From: GWE2-40-63 sp050179685
GTDB lineage: Bacteria; Bacteroidota; Bacteroidia; Bacteroidales; SZUA-534
Direction of reading: 5' to 3'
Length of the DNA: 64,000 nucleotides
NCBI GenBank assembly: GCA_050179685.1
Contig: JBFXEW010000004.1
Coordinates: 124,001-188,000, forward strand
Of the stretch, positions 62,190 to 64,000 are shown in pieces. The notes under the pieces are model-generated. The model had not been told where the DNA came from and did not search any database. It worked only from the letters and a program-made list of their open reading frames with translations. Positions within the stretch are counted from its first letter, which is position 1; each line of letters begins with the position of its first letter. The position numbers and the translations under genes were made by a program.

Positions 62190-62843
62190 TTATTTATTTT
62201 CGATTAAATCGCTGTTTCTACTGCGGTGTATCCAGATAATAATACCAACCGTGATTAACGCCATGGGCGAAAGTACCATCAGTCCGTTGTTCTCGTAGAA
62301 CCCACCGTTTTTAATATACCAGGCATCGGGTATTACATGGTAGCCAAAGATGCTTCCGCTTCCGAATAGTTCGCGGAAAAAGGCTACAATCATCAGAATT
62401 AAACCGTATCCTGCTGCGTTACCAACACCGTCGAGGAACGATGGCCAGGGTTTGTTACCCAGGGCAAAAGCTTCCAGGCGACCCATGATAATACAGTTGG
62501 TTATAATAAGACCAACGAATACCGACAATTGCTTACTTACATCGTAAACATAAGCCTTTAGTATCTGGTCGACCAGAATTACCAAAAGAGCGATAACTAC
62601 AAGTTGTACAATAATCCGGATTCGGTTTGGAATGGTATTCCGGAGCAATGAAACAATAACATTTGCAGATGCCAGCACGGCCAAAACCGAAAGTGACATT
62701 ACTAAAGCTGGTTTCATTTTTACAGTAACCGCCAAAGCTGAACAGATACCCAGTACCTGAACGGTAATTGGGTTCTCCTTGCTTAAAGGATTGAATATCA
62801 GCTTACGGTTCTTCGGTGAAAATAAAGGTTCTTTTTCACTCAT
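62190..62843 (-). CDS. nqrD: Na+-translocating NADH:quinone reductase subunit D
   Basis: 217 aa integral membrane subunit, about six TM helices. Cys34 in LGICSALAV and Cys117 in TNCIIMG are the iron-site residues matching those of NqrE, so all four cysteines of the pair are conserved here. It starts 2 nt after the nqrC stop. Confidence 0.95.
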   Translation of the reverse strand: MSEKEPLFSPKNRKLIFNPLSKENPITVQVLGICSALAVTVKMKPALVMSLSVLAVLASANVIVSLLRNTIPNRIRIIVQLVVIALLVILVDQILKAYVYDVSKQLSVFVGLIITNCIIMGRLEAFALGNKPWPSFLDGVGNAAGYGLILMIVAFFRELFGSGSIFGYHVIPDAWYIKNGGFYENNGLMVLSPMALITVGIIIWIHRSRNSDLIENK

Positions 62844-62845
62844 GA

Positions 62846-63568
62846 CTAATTATTTTGATTTTTTAGGAATTTCTCGTATAAACTCAGGTTGTCTTTTAGC
62901 ATTGCCTCAAGACCTTTACTGGTAATGGTTCCACCTGATATAGCATCAACCCCGTGCAAGTCGCCGGGAGCCGCACCGCCTTTTACTACCTGTACTGAAA
63001 CAAATTTACCAGACTCATCAAAAAGTTTTTTGCCTGTAAATGGGTCCATAAAGAAAGGCTGGTTAATTTCAGCACCCAGTCCGGGAGTTTCACCTTTGTG
63101 GTCGAAGTTGGCACCAAAGATGGTATTCATATCGCTTTCCAAAGCAACGTAACCCCAAATAGGACCCCAAAGACCTTTTCCACGCACGGGTAGCACGTAT
63201 TTTAAACTTCCATCATCGTCGTGGCATACAAATACCGGTAAGTTTTTTTCTGCATCAGCTTTTGCCGATTCTTTGTGTAAGTCAACGGTAAAAGCATCGC
63301 CTTCGATGCGTTCGCCTGCTGAATTAACAATAAAGCTTTCGGTAATGTATTTCTCGTATTCTGCTTCAATGTAGGTGTTTTTATCAGCAGCATTGGCTGC
63401 ATCCAAACCTTTGTTTACCGAAGTCAGAATGTTCGATTTCTTTTCAATTTCAACATTCTTTTGTTGCGGTTTTTTGAGAACAATGGCCGCACTCGAAAGA
63501 ATGGCTGCCGCTATAATAACCATTATGGCGGCGTACATAAATGTATATTTATTACTGTTTGTGTCCAT
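62846..63568 (-). CDS. nqrC: Na+-translocating NADH:quinone reductase subunit C
   Basis: 240 aa. One N-terminal TM helix (about 8-31) and a periplasmic domain that carries covalent FMN. The flavinylation site is DAISGGTITS (T214), the target of ApbE. The usual motif is SGAT; here Gly replaces Ala. It lies 4 nt after nqrB. Confidence 0.95.
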   Translation of the reverse strand: MDTNSNKYTFMYAAIMVIIAAAILSSAAIVLKKPQQKNVEIEKKSNILTSVNKGLDAANAADKNTYIEAEYEKYITESFIVNSAGERIEGDAFTVDLHKESAKADAEKNLPVFVCHDDDGSLKYVLPVRGKGLWGPIWGYVALESDMNTIFGANFDHKGETPGLGAEINQPFFMDPFTGKKLFDESGKFVSVQVVKGGAAPGDLHGVDAISGGTITSKGLEAMLKDNLSLYEKFLKNQNN

Positions 63569-63572
63569 ATTC

Positions 63573-64000
63573 TTAAGCTTTTACTGATGCACGTTTTAAT
63601 CTTCTCTTAATATTGCCCTGAACAACGTAGTAATCAATTAGCGGAGCAAACACATTCAATAGCAAGATGGCAAGCATCATACCTTCAGGATAAGCCGGAT
63701 TGAATACCCTTATAATAACCGCCATAACACCAATCAGGAATCCGTATATGTATTTTCCCCGGTTGGTTTGAGCAGCGGTAACCGGATCGGTTGCCATAAA
63801 TACAGCACCAAAAGCAAAACCACCCATTAATAAATGGTAGTGTGCCGGAATTTCCATAAAAGGATTAACAGCCAGTGCGTTAAATAACAGTCCGGTGAGT
63901 AAACCACCAATACCTACCGATAGCATAATTTTCCAGCTACCCACGCCGGTATATATTAATATAAAGGCACCAATAAGTATGGCCAAGGTCGATGTTTCTC
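63573..64000 (-). CDS. nqrB: Na+-translocating NADH:quinone reductase subunit B (C-terminal part)
   Basis: Only the C-terminal 142 or so residues lie in the window; the frame stays open to base 64000 (ETSTMAILIG spans the last codons). Hydrophobic segments and the motif MATDPVTAAQTNRGKYIYG are diagnostic for NqrB C-terminus. The flavin-carrying Thr and most TM helices are further upstream, outside. nqrA would be upstream of that. Confidence 0.93.
   Translation of the reverse strand, partial: ETSTLAILIGAFILIYTGVGSWKIMLSVGIGGLLTGLLFNALAVNPFMEIPAHYHLLMGGFAFGAVFMATDPVTAAQTNRGKYIYGFLIGVMAVIIRVFNPAYPEGMMLAILLLNVFAPLIDYYVVQGNIKRRLKRASVKA

Overview
The window looks like a chromosomal segment of a Bacteroidota bacterium, most likely an anaerobic or facultative member of the Marinilabiliales/Prolixibacteraceae type (inference from gene content, not from a marker gene). 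Evidence: promoters of the Bacteroidota kind (TAnnTTTG at -7, sometimes with TTG about 17-20 nt upstream), a protein with a type IX secretion (T9SS) C-terminal domain, PorG-like proteins beside uppS-bamA, a fused gamma-alpha KorA, a fused E1 alpha-beta dehydrogenase, lipoproteins and beta-barrels, and an nqr sodium pump operon. I saw no tRNA, rRNA, CRISPR array, transposase or phage gene.

Layout. 1-1000: the 3' end of one gene, then a non-coding 41/42-bp tandem array and a terminator. 1024-3890 (-): korAB. 4094-15590: a gamma-carbonic anhydrase (+), then a long minus-strand envelope cluster read CBS protein, small BamA-like protein, nadK, three PorG-like proteins, uppS, bamA, two Skp/OmpH chaperones, murI. 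15700-22924: housekeeping genes (esterase, exonuclease, udk, manA, GIN-domain protein, engB, prs, rplY, pth). 22945-25434 (-): a CAP-like/OmpA-like protein of unknown function. 25665-30701 (+): hslR, a lipoprotein and a tripartite exporter (membrane fusion protein, FtsX-type permease, TolC) without its ATPase. 30716-36319 (-): a small carboxypeptidase-regulatory-like protein, a candidate structured RNA, an M14 peptidase, a SpoIID-like protein, lpxB, a small membrane protein, surE. 36661-41990 (+): pheT, macrodomain, SiaC-like, rhomboid, GmhB-like phosphatase, class IV aminotransferase. 41987-50310 (-): yqgE, then a compact locus of a giant FN3-repeat T9SS protein, a 96-aa protein with an exosortase-type sorting signal, and an exosortase. 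50523-55635 (+): wza-like, wzc-like with a (YG)10 tail, and an NhaC-type antiporter. 55637-58060 (-): E1 alpha-beta. 58285-58735 (+): two very small membrane proteins, the second a Cys-rich NqrM-like candidate. 58851-59201: a MITE-like element with 14-bp inverted ends abutting a 22-bp tandem array. 59207-64000 (-): apbE and nqrF-E-D-C-B, with nqrB running off the window.

How it fits together. The central theme is building the outer envelope: outer-membrane protein insertion (BamA, Skp), lipid carrier and lipid A (uppS, lpxB), peptidoglycan precursor (murI), T9SS components and cargo, exosortase sorting, and polysaccharide export. The Na+ energy theme (nqr, apbE, NhaC) closes the window. The strongest candidates for something new are the exosortase/single-substrate/giant FN3 protein locus, the Cys-rich 55-aa protein near nqr, the candidate RNA at 31176-31300, and the two intergenic repeat arrays with the MITE-like element.
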